NCBI GenBank assembly: GCA_002286715.1
Contig: NSJX01000026.1
Span: forward strand, 248,001-312,000
DNA length: 64,000 nt
Reading direction: 5' to 3'
Origin: Dentipellis sp. KUC8613
Lineage: Eukaryota; Basidiomycota; Agaricomycetes; Russulales; Hericiaceae
Shown: positions 1-12,176 of the stretch, in pieces
Position numbering within the stretch: the stretch's first letter is position 1
How the letters are laid out: each line of letters starts with the position of its first letter
Made by a program: the position numbers and the translations under genes
The notes under the pieces: model-generated
Databases searched by the model: none
What the model was told of the DNA's origin: nothing
Seen by the model: the letters and a program-made list of their open reading frames with translations, nothing else

Positions 1-287
1 TCAACTTGCCTTGATGTCGAAGATGCCGTGAATGAGCCACGCCCATCGGATGTGAGGGATCGTAACTACGTGCATAATACAATTTCAACTCGAAGCCAGT
101 GCGACGAAACTAGATGCCATTGTCTACGCGAGCGTATATAGTAGAGTACCGTCCATGAGCCGTAAAGCATGCATGCAAGAAACCCCGCCGATGCCGATGT
201 CAATACCAATGTCAATGCCAGATGCAACAAGAAAATAGTCTAAGTATGAGCATGCCACACCGCCTCCCAGCCTTTCACCCCTCTCGA
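1..287. other. Left edge, no supported gene
   Basis: This is the 3' flank of the minus-strand gene that ends at 288. A 25-codon minus-strand ORF (76-1) is followed by a possible GC-AG donor (GGCAAGT) at the window edge. It could be the first exon of a gene lying to the left, but nothing else supports it. Confidence 0.4.
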
Positions 288-2354
288 CTACCAAAACATC
301 ACCACCGTCAAAAATACACAAATCATCACCGCCGGCCACGCGACCGCCCACAAGTCGCCCGTGAACCGCCTCAGCAGGCCTGCGTCCCTGTCACGTCGGC
401 GGCCCCAGCCCCAGCGCCGCCACTGCCACCACCTGAACCGTGGCACGCATCCTATCGACGCGCGCCGCCGCGGAGCATGCGCGTACGCGACACCGACACC
501 GGTGGGCGGGGGCGAGAGCTTTGGCAGACGCCAGTCGCGCGGGCTGATGACAGGCGCAGGCAGCCCGTCGGGGATGACGAGCTCGACATCGTCTGCGGTG
601 CCGCCCTCGGCGGTGTTGAGCGCGAGGTCAAGGTCCGAGTCGTTCCGCACGCCCATGGGAATGTACCCGTTCCCGTTGCCATTCCCGTTTCCCTCTTCTA
701 TTACAATGGCCGCTGGCCGCTCGCGCTTCGGCATGCCACCTCTCCCCTTGTTCGCACCGCTGCTGCTGCTACCTGGACCGCTCGTCGCGCTGTAGTGCAG
801 GACTATGAGGACGCTGATGGCGAGCAGCGGCAGATAGAATCCGAGGTAGATCCGGATCTGGTCAGGGAGGAGGCAAGCAGCGTCCGCGAAGGTTGCCTTC
901 TCGATTGGGTTTGCGGTGCTTGCGTCGGGGTTGAAGAGCGTGAGGAGGTGGAAGCCCGGCCGGCGGACGCCCATCGCCATGGAGAACGATTTGACACTGA
1001 TTTCACGCACGTCCGTGGGCGACATCGGCTGGTCGTCGTCGTATGGGAGCGAATGGGTGTAATCACAATAATCGTGGTCGTCCCCGCTATGAAATACAGA
1101 TTCAGGAGTGCAATAAGATGGAAAGACAAGAATATAAACCTGAAGATGAGCGAAGGCCGGAAATTCTCGAGGAGCATGGCAGACGTCGCCTGACTGAGCA
1201 TGTTCTGGTACTCGTATCCTCGACCCGAGAGGATGGTCCCCCTTTCGCTTAGAGGGCCACAAAACGAGTTGTCGGGTCTCCATAACGGAATGTGGCTGAA
1301 CAAAATCGACGGTGTGCGTGGGTTATCTGCAAATAATCCCCGTTTGTCAGTCCGGTTTCTATTTCGGGCCGGAGCGCACGTACTGCCTCCAGAGGTAATG
1401 GATGCGACAAATTTGGCCTCTACGATCTCTTTCGGGAGTTGTTGTGCGTAGCTCACGCCCGTTGTCGCACGCTCTTTTTCTTGTTCAACAAGTTTCGGCG
1501 CGTCGATGAGCATGAGCCTTTTCGTATCCGCGCAAATAGAGCCAAACAAACCATTAGATAACTTCCACATGGAGACCGGCCATACTCACGAATGGTTCGC
1601 AAGAGTCACATGCTGGTTGAGTGGGCCAAAGGACGTCACGTAGCGCAGGCGTGCCAGCCTCGTCCCTTCAGGAGCATCTCCAATACTTCGTCGAACGAAC
1701 GATGAGTCTCGGCGTACTATTATAAAAGCCGACCGAAGTACTCACCCGACATCGTGGTTTCCCGGGATGTAGTACGTCGGCAAGGAGGGCGGTGCTGCGA
1801 AAATGCTCCAGAAACGCTCCAGGTACGTGTGGTACCTGAAAAGCCGATTGAATACGCCGAGTCGGTCGGGATATGGGATGCCGCAAACACTCACGCCTTG
1901 GGCGAGGACACGGCGCGTCCATTGTCCATCATGTCTCCCAGGAAGATCACAACGTCCGGCTTGAGCGTCTTAGCGACGCGCCACGACTTGCGCATGTTGT
2001 AGTCCACCTTGAACAACGAGAGTGCCATGAGCAGCACGTTACGGCCAGGGTACGAGTCTTCATTGAGTATCTGCGGATCCGAGACGAGCAGTAGGCGTGT
2101 GGGTGCCTTGCGCCCAATCGAAGATCTGTCTTCAGTGAACGACGTCTACGGTGTACCGGGCATGGACGGTCATGGAATGCCAAACAAGCAGGAACGGGGC
2201 GACTCACGAGGTTTGCTCCTGGTCTGGCTGTGTCTGGTGTGGGCCATCGGCAATCTGCCGTTGAATAGAAGAAGACGCCGATCTCGCCCCAGAGCACGAT
2301 GAGCACCCATGCGGCGCGGAGGAAGATCAGGCGGCGCGGACGCGGGCTGAACAT
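288..2354 (-). CDS. Cdc1/Ted1-family metallophosphoesterase, copy 1 (catalytic motifs intact)
   Basis: Predicted exons are 2354-2208, 2145-1895, 1835-1746, 1685-1590, 1517-1384, 1326-1140 and 1086-288, giving 567 aa. The order is an N-terminal membrane segment ending in DCRWP, a phosphoesterase core, and a C-terminal part with one membrane helix near 350 and a last one at the C-terminus. Metal-site motifs are complete: SDPQ (D72), GD (119-120), GNHD (158-161), an NH pair in LANHS, SHIPL, and GDDHDYCD (303-310). Yeast Cdc1 and Ted1 of this family are ER enzymes that remove ethanolamine phosphate from GPI-anchor glycans, with Mn as cofactor; the same role here is inferred. The tail is Gly/Asn- and Arg-rich and poorly conserved. 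A paralogue lies at 46265-48779. Family assignment is firm; the substrate is not shown by sequence. Confidence 0.88.
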
Positions 2355-3269
2355 AGGAACTGGTACCGTCACTCGACGTCGGTTACTGCCAGAGGATACC
2401 GGACTCGCTGCCACGCAGGCGCGTTGGAGCCGTCGACTGCGCTTTTCCCCGAACGCTTGGCATTGGACCCTTCTCGTCAGGTAAACATAGTAAGCGCCTT
2501 TCCAAATGTTACACACCTTGATGACGAGCAAGCACTGGCGCCTTCAACGCGATGGATACTGCAGCGGAGTCTCCCCCAAGACAAGTGGTCCGCAACAATG
2601 TCGCTGGATGAGAACGAGTGCAAGCTGGGTGTGAGTACGCGCGTAGATCTCCTCGACATTTTTATGACGTAAGCAATGTACGTTATCGTTCAAGATCCAC
2701 ATGCCCGATCTTTACAGCCCTCGGAATCAAATTCACGGGCCTCGAACTCCCCACGCGTCCCCGCACTCGGCCTTGTATTCAAGATGAGAAAAACATATGA
2801 GCGGTCTTGTATCAACCTTACTTGAGTGCAAACTGTGCGGGGCGCAATAATTCGTTCAGACGTTCAGGCGCTACAGCACTAAGATTCTTCTGTAATCCTG
2901 ACGGTCGAGCAGAACCATCGATTCGGCATATATCTAAAGCTCTTTATCTTGTCGACATGCGAGGTTGTTATTGAATCCGAGCAGCCGATTGCGCTTCCCC
3001 GGTATTTGTACTACATCACGTCTCGAGGGCTTGTCACAGATTCCATCAATCTCATAGATCGAGCGATAACGCGTAACGTCGCAGGGCAGATACTGTCAAG
3101 GCTAATCGTGAACTTATAGGTGTCCATATTCTATGATGCACCCGGGCAGCAATTTACTAACGTGTACCCAACCATAATTAACTTCCTTTCACAACGCATG
3201 AGCTCGTACGTTACATCCGGCATGAAGTCGAGAGATTAACCTAGATCCCATCCATCTACTACCTTCCCT
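2355..3269. other. Intergenic
   Basis: Region upstream of the copy-1 Cdc1/Ted1 gene and downstream of the aspartic protease. I see no coding signal, RNA gene or repeat. Confidence 0.6.
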
Positions 3270-4671
3270 CTACTTCGGCTCCGCCAGCCCGATCTTGTTC
3301 GTGTCCAGGTTCAACGACAAGTATACGTTCTTCAAAAACGTCGCGCCGAGTACGATCTCGTCTTCGGCGAGGTCCGGGTCGCCAGAGATGTGCGAAAGGC
3401 ACATGTTGTCGTCCAGTCCCGCATCCAGAGCGAGGTCACGCGGGTCGACGTTCCATTCCTTCCCGCCGATCGTAAACGCCAGCTTTGACTGGGTGTCACA
3501 CGGGAGCACGAAATCCCCGCCCTCCTCCTCCTCCTCCTCCTGCTCTTCATCGCTGCGCTTCTGAGACGCTTCCTCGTCCTCATCATCGCTTGGAGGAACG
3601 AAGATCTGCACACCTGGGATCTTCGCGAGCAGCGCCTCGACGACAGCTGGGTTTGCCCGAATGTCCGACGCGCCCGTGTCCATCGTCGCCTTGAGCGCCG
3701 TTGGCACGACCGTCTGGTCATCGATCTTGACCGTGCTCACGCCGACCTGCCAGAAATGATCCGTCGTGTCCACGTTGGCGACCTCGATGAGCGTGCTGGC
3801 ATCGAACTTTGCCGCGTTCGTCCCGCCGAGCATGACCTCGCCACCGCGCCCGCCGTCTGCCAGCCGCGAGAGCCGCCAGCCGGAGATTCTGGCGGGGATG
3901 AGTGACTTCTCGGCGAAAGCCTCGATGGGCGTGGGCGAGTTGGTCACGGCGTGCACCTTTAGAGCCGTGAAGTGAATGAATATTATACGGACATCTAGGC
4001 AAAGATTGTTGGGCGACTCACGCTGGGGGCGAAGCCCATGATCCCGTCCTCAAATGCCTGGACGAGCACGCCGGTGATGGTCTCGGCGACACCGAACGGC
4101 ATGGCATCCAGGGAGACACCGCCGATGGTCAATTTGTCGTCAGCAATGAACCCCGTCACCGTCGCCTCGTCCTCGTACTCGGTCCCCCACTTGTCATTCT
4201 CGTCGTCGACATGGAAGGTAGATGATGACTTCGGGCCTATTCCATTGTGAGATCCCTACATCCCTGTGTTAGTTATGGAAGGTTGAATGAATGTGCATGT
4301 TCAGATGTACCAGTTGCTCAGACTCCTCGGACAGCACCCAGAACTCTGCGGAGCCAGAATCGGCGAGCACGTTGAACTTCTTGCCGCTGGCGCCGATGGC
4401 GATCTGAGAGATGTAGCTGACGTCCTGACCGAAGATGCGGAGCGGCAGGGCGATGGGAGTGGGCGCGCGCGCGACGAGTGATGTGTAATTGCTGCTCGTC
4501 GCCATGAGTATGCGCTCGTGGTGCTGATCTATATAGTTGAATGACTTACCCTGTGTCGAACGCGTCACTGCGGCTGTTGTACGCGGGGACGGCCGCGGCG
4601 TTCACTGCAAGCAGCGAGCAGACGATGGAGCCAAAGAGGACGCGGAAAGAGTGCGAAGTGGTGCGGGACAT
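3270..4671 (-). CDS. Secreted pepsin-like aspartic protease (A1 family)
   Basis: Four exons are predicted: 4671-4550, 4491-4311, 4255-4022 and 3956-3270, giving about 407 aa. Residues 1-27 form a signal peptide (MSRTTSHSF, then a hydrophobic core ending VNAAA). The first catalytic site is ADSGSAEFWV and the second is MDTGAS, both with the expected Asp. Between them, VTGFIADDKLTIGG and DGIMGFAPS are typical of pepsin folds. The protein should be exported and cut peptides in acid conditions, as other members do. Unusual is a Glu/Asp-rich stretch in the C-lobe (about 3523-3588), coded by GAG repeats, placed before the region where the last strands resume (CDTQSKLAFTIGG). The intron 1 acceptor has two neighbouring choices (CAG or GAG), changing one residue only. 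Confidence 0.9.
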
Positions 4672-6494
4672 AGTGACGATAGTGATGGTAATAATAACGC
4701 TTCAAGCGGTTGTGAAAGGTGGTAAAGTGGGCAATAAATGAAAGGTGCGAAGTGGAAGTGGAAGGGCCAGCCTTGCCAGAAACGAGGTTGGCGCGCCGTC
4801 CTTTTAAGCTGCTCAAGATCCCGCTACGTTCCAGATGGCAACGTTATTTGCGAGCGCGCTGCTGTGCCTCGACTTCGTGTCGGGGAATAGCGAGTTTGCC
4901 GCCAAATGCACGCCGGCCAGAGCAGAAGCCCGAGAAGAACGGTGGCCACAAGGAGCCAAGCATCCAACCACTAGTAAGCGATCTTCCGCAGTATATTGCG
5001 ATCGTCCTCCGTTGACAGGCCGGGCGCTGGATGGAAGGCGCCCTTCGCCTGCGACAATCAAAATGCGATTATAGAATCAATTGTGAGAATGCATTACGGC
5101 CAAGGCCTGCGACTACGAGGCAGGAGGCAGTATGGGGATGAATGCAGGTTTATTGTGAGGCCGGAGGATGTGCTGCCAATCCGAATCGGACAAGAGGAGA
5201 TCGGCGAGCTGAGCGCCTGCATGAAAGATAAGACGAACTATATTCCGTTGTCAATTCTTGAATTTATCGTTGATTCGAGAAAAAGAAAAATGTCAGGGAC
5301 TGAGGCTTACATTTCGGCCAGGATATGGTGTGTCCTGTTTCATACGCGTGCGTAGGAACATTGGCGGCTGTTCGTAAAATAACGCCTGGGAATTTCATTC
5401 CTGTAGTAGCGGCCTTGTAAAGCAGAAACTATATTGAGCATTTATACGTACGTTTTTGATAATGCACTGTGGTATACCGTAGCTACCTGTCTTTCTCGAT
5501 GCGCTGTGAACGACTTCGAGACTTCTTCTTTGACTGGTAAAATGGAGTTATCCGAGGAGTCCTGTCGATGACAGCGCGCCTGTGTGACGCTCTCGGCGGC
5601 AGCCGAACTTATAAACTCCGAGAATAGATCGCCAAATTCGAAAGAACTCGCTTGGACAGCGATCCTCACAACGATGATGATCCTACTCAGTTCATTCACG
5701 GTTTGCAGAACCCCAACCATCGATGGCTATCTTCTTACGTTGCAATATCATGAAACCGATTCCTCGGAGAAGTATCTAAAAGTGAATGACTCTTGGTAAG
5801 TGTCGGTGGTTATCTTGGTAGCGCAGCATGCGGCGTACGGCGACTCGACACAGCATCTTCGGATATAGAATGTCGGTTGGGGATGCTATGGATCGTAGAA
5901 TGTATGTGGTTTCTATCTCTTGTGCATTTGATCCGAGTCCCTTACAGTGCACGTATCGCGCCCGGTCCAATAGCACACATTCGTCGTGATACGACCGGAC
6001 TCAATGCCCACTTGGAGACTTCAGGGGTCCAGAACAACTTCATTCAGCACCACGATCCGCGCGATCATCACTGCACCGATGTCGCATCAGACCAATGTCT
6101 CCATGGACAGGAAGCAAGATCGTGCTTCATCAAAAATGGGTCGATGTAGGCTTGGTCAGTGGCTCTCAGACTCGCGCGCACGAACACACGCAGTCAGGTC
6201 TGTTCACCGGATTCTGAAACCAAGTTATCTCCATGGTCGATCCAAACGCCCATGTCCTATGGCCGACTGGGCAGGCAGCTCGGCAGCTCCTGACGCCCGA
6301 TGTCCGATTTTCCTGCCCTCGTCCATAAAAAGGGTCTTTCTGCGTCGAGATTCTGCAGCCTGGTTGCTCCCCCCATTTCATTCACACAGGTGCTGGTCTC
6401 CTGCCGTCTTCCATCCACTGCAACTCTACATTCCCAACTTTGTCAACGCCCTTTCGCTTTTCAAACCCACAACCCGTTCATCACAATCTTCAAG
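4672..6494. other. Intergenic, 1.8 kb
   Basis: Divergent upstream regions of the protease and of the secreted Lys/Ser/Pro protein. There are several short ORFs without splice or codon support. A CATAAAAAGG box near 6324 lies about 170 nt before the next ATG. No repeat or RNA gene was recognised. Confidence 0.55.
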
Positions 6495-7490
6495 ATGCGC
6501 TCCTACGCTGCTCTCCTCGCTGTCGTGGCATTGGCTGTCCAGTCTACGCCGTCGCTCGCTGGACCCGTTCCGTGAGTCTCACGTCATTTGTTTGATCTAT
6601 ACGAGACTGACAACCTTCTAGTTACACCAAAGATACGAATGGAATGGTCGCCCGCTTGCCTATGGTCGGACGTGATGTGGTCTCTGCCAACGGGTACGTA
6701 TGACGATCTGTAAATTACTTCGCACTCTGACAAGTTAAATAGGGCGGTGGCGAACGCGGCCGCGAAGCCTCCTCCCAAGGGGGCAAACCCTCCACCCGTC
6801 GTCAAGTCCTCGACTCCGGTCGTCCATTCCACACCTCCAGCTGTGAAGACTTCGACCGCGGCAGCTGTGAAGACGACGTCACCAGCCGTGCGCTCCACCC
6901 CTGTGACATCGGCCGCCGTCAAGTCGTCGACGCCCGTCGTGCCTCCTGTGAAGTCGTCCGCGACTCCCGTGCTGTCGACCAAGTCGTCCGCTACGCCCGT
7001 GCTTCCGGGAAAGTCGTCTGTCGTCCCCGTCGCCTCCAAGTCCGGCGTTCTTCCCCCGCTCTCGAGCGGCACCGCGGTCCTGCCAACCAAGAGTGGTGCG
7101 CTGCCCACCGCGTCCGGGACCGGGTTCCCCACCACGACGATCGCGCTCCCGGCCAGCGCATCCGGCATATTCGGCCTGGGCCCTGAGAAGGCGCTCTCAT
7201 CGGTCAAGGTGTCCCACTCGGTCGGCGGCGCAGCGAGCCCCACTGGTGCGACGGTCACCGCCAGCTCTGCGGTGGGCGCAGGCCCTGTTGTCAAGTCCAC
7301 TCCGGTTGCGGCGTCGTCGGCTGCCGTGCCGAGCAAATCTGCAGTCGCCCCACCGAAGCCAGTTGCTGGTGGTAACGCACCTAAGGTGTAAGTATCTCTA
7401 GTATCCTTCTTTCTGCGGCGAAGACCCGACTGACCATTGTATCTTCTTAGCGCCGCACGGCGTAGGGCTAGCAGCTTGCGCAGGGTTTGA
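6495..7490 (+). CDS. Secreted low-complexity Pro/Ser/Thr/Lys-rich protein
   Basis: Exons 6495-6571, 6622-6693, 6743-7387 and 7451-7490 give 277 aa. Residues 1-22 are a clear signal peptide (MRSYAALLAVVALAVQSTPSLA). The rest has no fold I recognise: it is built of loosely repeated units such as VKSSTPVV and TKSSATPVLP, rich in Ser, Thr, Pro, Ala and Val and lacking Cys. The last exon adds a short basic tail (AARRRASSLRRV). Such composition suits an O-glycosylated wall or matrix protein, but that is inference. All introns are short GT-AG and keep the frame, so the gene looks intact. Confidence 0.8.
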
Positions 7491-9615
7491 TTAGCAAAGT
7501 AGTCGTGAAGTGGCTGTTGCGTTGATGCTGAGGCTTTCGGATATGTGTTCTTTGATGGGTCGTTAGTTCGTATGCTCATCGTGTCCGTAGCCTCTTTACA
7601 CAGTAAACAAGCTCCTGTGTGTTGCATCGGTGTGTGGGCTGCGAGGTCTGAAGCCGATGCTTCCGGAAACTTCGACACCGAGCAGCATTCATGTTGTCAT
7701 TGACCGATATTCCACGCGATTGCTGCAAAAGATGACTGTTAGTGTACAGCAACATGGGAAGCCCTTCTAGGACCTTTTGAGATCATTGATATTCTTGAAA
7801 ATTGGGCTCAAAAGTTTCGTCGCAAAGGCAGGGGCAGCCTGCACGAAGCCGTGGTCAAGGCATCGCCGCGAGAAATTGCATACAGTAGATGTGAGTCTGT
7901 GGTGTTGTCTAGAACCTCCTGCAACAGCATAGTAGAGGTGTCGGAACTCTCAACGTGTGTAGCCAGACGTAAGGATAGAAACAGCCTGATTCTTATCGGG
8001 AGGATAGGTAAAGGACGTCACGCTAAGGAACGTATGCGGGTGTCATGCAAGTACAGCGTCGGGGGCGGGGTCGGGGGCGGGCTCGGGCATTGCGATAGCG
8101 CTCTGTCTGCATGAGCGACGAGTCGAATCGAGGAGAATTCTCGGGGGCAACACCGTCCCGTAAAAATATATATGGGGCTGCGTGTTTCGTACCTATTCTG
8201 AGCTCCAACAATATATGGACTCCCTCTGGAGATTGGATGCCTTCTCCTACGCTGATGACTAGAGACAAGAAATGACAGAGAAATGACATATCTGAGTGGT
8301 GCTTATTATAAGATGAAAATTGACTCCGTGGGCCCTCGTGTTACGGATACTGATGGAACAGTCGAAGTCAGTTTCGAGCCATGTAAGAGCACAAACCTGG
8401 CAGAAAAGCACGTAATTGCGCGTCGGTAAGGTAGTCGCGACATACCGGTGCACGACTTTTGCCGCACTAGGTGCTGCAACGCAAGAGAGTTTCCAAAGGA
8501 CTCAGAGGAACCTACTAGCGTCGGAAGAGCTCCTGTACGCAGCCCGCGGTATGCGCGGATGGCAGCGGACACGGAGTGGAGTCAGCATAAGGGATTCCGG
8601 CCATGTTTGAGACCCCTGCTGTTTGAGATCACAGCTAGAAGCACGTCAGGGAATGCACGCGAGGTGCGATTACTTATTCTCGGGAGAGGATGACTCCTCT
8701 CAGGAGATGGACTGGCGCCTGGGTAATCATACATATGACCTTAGGGAAGACCGGAGAGCCAGGCTGGGACTTTTGATACAGTGTGGGAAGCATGACAATA
8801 GGAAGAATCGCGGGCAGTGTCGGCTGGATTGCATACGTTCACTGCAACGGAGAAAACGGTGGGACTACTGTAGGGCATACCAGGACCAAGAACGTGAATA
8901 AGCTGGCTGACTAATTGGACACAGGCACCGTTAGCCTGAGTACCGCTGCACCGCAAACTTCCCATTTATGATACACTTTGTAGCTTGCCGCCGTTGTGCC
9001 CGAACTGTTTTCGCTCAAGTTGAGCTTGAGCTGTAGCTGTAGAGCACTGACATCAACTCGTATATAATGCCTCCCATCCACACGCCCCCACTCCATCCTC
9101 ATGGATCCTCCGACTCGTGTCATACCGAGCGTTGAGGGCTCTCTGGAGGCTCTGCCGGACCCAAGCGACTTTGCCGTTGAATGGAGTGCCATCAGCCACT
9201 CGTCACAAAGTCTAGCCGTCGAGTCGTTGAGTGACATCGTTCGTCTGCGCCTTGCTGTCGTATGTATCGGGAACCCTGACACCTCTATCAGACTTCTACA
9301 GATGGAACCGGTCAATACTATGGATTAGGCCCTTTGCACGTACTCCCTTGCGGTGGTACCTCGATGATGATCCCATGCTGCCCCTGCATCCGCGATTGCA
9401 GTTGTCGTTGTCACCCGGACCGTTCTCCAGGGGCCGCAGGGTGTTTATTCCCGAATCCTCGCCTTCTCGATGCCGAGCAACTTGTCTCTGTCTCTCCGCC
9501 ACATTCTGTTGGCCCATTTCGCACTCCTCTGCCCACCATCGCACCTTCAAATTTGTACATTTCAGAGTCATCTGCTCTCGCTCTGGTCGTCCCAAGTGTC
9601 GAGCACCCGAACACC
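7491..9615. other. Intergenic, 2.1 kb
   Basis: Mostly without coding signal. A GC-rich run of GGGGGCGGG units lies at about 8057-8090. A TATATAATG box at about 9062 precedes an ATG at 9101 with a 75-codon ORF, a possible first exon or transcribed leader; I could not join it convincingly to a downstream exon. Confidence 0.5.
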
Positions 9616-10217
9616 ATGGCAGTTTCAAGCCCAGAAGTTGTCCCGCAAGCCTACCACGCGACCGCCGGGACCGAGAGACGCTTCGGTCTGAGCCAGCCAG
9701 GGGATCACGTCGCTTTCTGGAGGTCCGATGGTGCCGACGATGGCGTGCAGATTACCGACATGCTCTCCCGCGAGTTTTCGGCTCTCGCAGACCCTGATGC
9801 AACCGTGTTGGGAAACCACGCCTGCCAGATCATGCTTCAGATCAATGTGAGTGACCGCGATCCGAGTTTCACACCGTATCCAGAGATCTCATTTTCTGTG
9901 CTAGTGGCCGGGCTACAAGACCTGGAGCAAACCATTGCGCACGCGGGTTCGGAGGGGCTGCGCAACTGTACCGGCCACCCGTAGCGTGATAGCACATCGA
10001 GTCGCGCTGCGGGTGCAAATGTTCATGAATGTGAGTGGTTTTCGTTACCGTTCTTGCACAATGACCAATGACCACCATCTTACAGGAGGCCCAGCCGCTC
10101 GATCAAGTGCCTGCGCGATGGGCAATAGGGTCTAGCGGAATTCGCCTTGAGCAAATGATCCTGAGGCGTCTGGTACAGATGACGCAAGGTGGCTGGCAGG
10201 TGGAGATTGCCGTTTAG
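9616..10217 (+). CDS. Small fungal protein of unknown function with WPGY motif
   Basis: Three in-frame exons (9616-9846, 9905-10030, 10086-10217) give 162 aa, each boundary a normal GT-AG in phase 0. The middle of the protein has NWPGYKTWSKPL, followed by a region rich in Arg and Val, and the C-terminus has WAIGSSGIRLEQMIL and GGWQVEI. From memory, short Agaricomycete proteins of unknown function share the pattern WPGY..WS followed by an RL..+IL..L helix and GSWQ; I could not check this. No signal peptide, membrane segment or metal site is visible. The upstream stretch is CT-rich, usual for a fungal promoter. Confidence 0.72.
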
Positions 10218-12176
10218 AACTGGCGCTTCAGTCGATTTTCGTGCAAGATATATCGCTCAAAAGCACGGTCACATCATATTCTTTCTCTTAATACCATTTT
10301 CGAGTTCTCTTACCATACCTTTTCCACCGCTAGTAGTCTCTAGGTACTGGGTTTCCGTGCTCAGCCGGCCTGGTAATGTTTCTAGTGAACTGGAGTATGA
10401 TTTCAAGTATTTATTTTCGGTGTATCAAATGATGTTGTAGCATATAATTCTGATGAATCTCAGCTTCGGGCATAGGTGTCAAAAAGTTGGCTCGCCATGT
10501 ATACGATGCTCTGAATTGCGCCTGTACAGGCCCTTGGGATGGCATCGAGTTTGCCTGCACCGCAAGCTCCACGTGCGTATAATATGGTTTCAAGTTCATT
10601 ATCACACACATACGCTTACCGCCGGTGAGATTTTTCGTATCCTGACATGGTGTACAGCCGGCGATTGTATAACTCACCACATATCCGCCTCGAGGGTATC
10701 GTGCGCAGCATCATTGGCATATTCGGCATTGCTCACGTCTGGATGCGTTTCATGTCTCAGCTTCAGCACTTCGCTCAGACGCCAGACGCCCCGAGACGTT
10801 TACGCTCCGTGCTCTCCATGGGGTGTTCCCGCAAAGCCGAGCGTATCGTATCGTTATCTCCTCCAGCGCATCATGCATCCTTCTCACTCACGGAAAGAGA
10901 TTGCCCAGATGAGTGCGTGACTCAATCCCGTTCGGCCCCTGTACGTTCCTTGTTACTGAAGCACCGAGGTAAGGCTGCGGGTTCAGGTACCCACGTACGG
11001 GCTCGAGTTGGAAGGCGCATCGCCCTCGGGCTAGGCAGCTGACATTCAACTTCTGTACACGCGTTGGCGTCTGGGCCACCCTGCACCACAGTGTTTGAAC
11101 AGAGCTGGGGATGCTTGTGGATAAAAACACGGAGACAATGACAATTTCCCTAAAGGATATAGTAACGCACCACAGCACAACTTCGAGCCGATCTTCTCAC
11201 CGCCGCCATCTCTTCAGGTAAGTAAATGCTCTCTTCTCCTCTACCAATTTTGCATCGCTCGCCCGTGCCGCCATCTCCTCTGCTGACGGCGAGGGCGGCC
11301 AGAACGCTCCGACCGGAGTGGGTGACAGTTCCTGGGAGATAAACGGATCAGCACTATTGCCACTATCCTCGGCCTCCAGTCTTCGCAAGGCAAGGGCAGA
11401 TCAGCCCCCGCTGTCCTTCATCATTCTAACGCGTGCCAGGCTTGGGCGTCGCTTGCATAAACGAATCACGACGTTGAATTGGGTCTGTCCAGGAAGTGGG
11501 ACAGCTAAGTTGTGCCCACAGAGACACAGATGTTCTCGTTGCGGTACAGCGTGTTTGCTGAGACAGAAGGCGGGTCCAATTCCTATTTAAAAAGACTGGG
11601 TTACATGGATGAGCCGCAGCAATCCACGGCGGCTGAGGGACAGATTAAGAATAGACGTACGTGAAGGATTTGCCGTGATTCAGGCTCACAGGAGCGATGA
11701 ATGAGCGACGTGATTGATGAGCTCGAGTGTGATCGGTTCTTGACTTCATCTGCAAGGCATGTGCGTGGACGTGTCAGCAAGCACGTACAACAGGCATCAC
11801 ATGAGAGACAACGTGAAGTCATGACGGTTTGAAGTATCTCCGAGGCAGTTACAGTGTTGGGTTCCAGTAGCGAAGCTAGGAATTCCAGCCTGAGATAATT
11901 GCGATTGTCCCTTGCCCCAGACTTGCACGGTCACCGGTCACCAGCGAGCGCGTCGGATATATGGCCTCGAATGATGGGCATGACAAACTTCTCACAATGA
12001 AACGAGCAGATAGCAAAATTAGCATTGCATGCAGATGACAAGACGATTGCGTAGCCATAGATGGTGTACCATAGGCGGGAAAATGAAAGCAAGAAAGCAT
12101 AGATCAATGCTAAGAAATGAACAATGAAATCGAGAATACCCATAGAGCACCCAGTTACGTCCAGTCCGCCCAGAGT
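10218..12176. other. Intergenic, 2 kb
   Basis: Several ORFs of 60-150 codons on both strands lack matching splice sites and recognisable motifs. The most protein-like is a 63-codon minus ORF (11388-11197, ending TYLKRWRR). No repeats or RNA genes were recognised. Confidence 0.5.

Noticed and set aside
1..76. Possible first exon with a GC donor at the left edge
   Set aside because: Only 25 codons, and the rest would be outside the window.
222..1193. 323-codon plus-strand ORF
   Set aside because: It lies opposite the long last exon of the copy-1 Cdc1/Ted1 gene and is a GC-driven shadow.
9101..9328. 75-codon ORF after a TATA box
   Set aside because: It could be a first exon, but no downstream exon could be joined and no motif is seen.
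11197..11388. 63-codon minus ORF in a gene-poor gap
   Set aside because: No splice context, start context or family motif.
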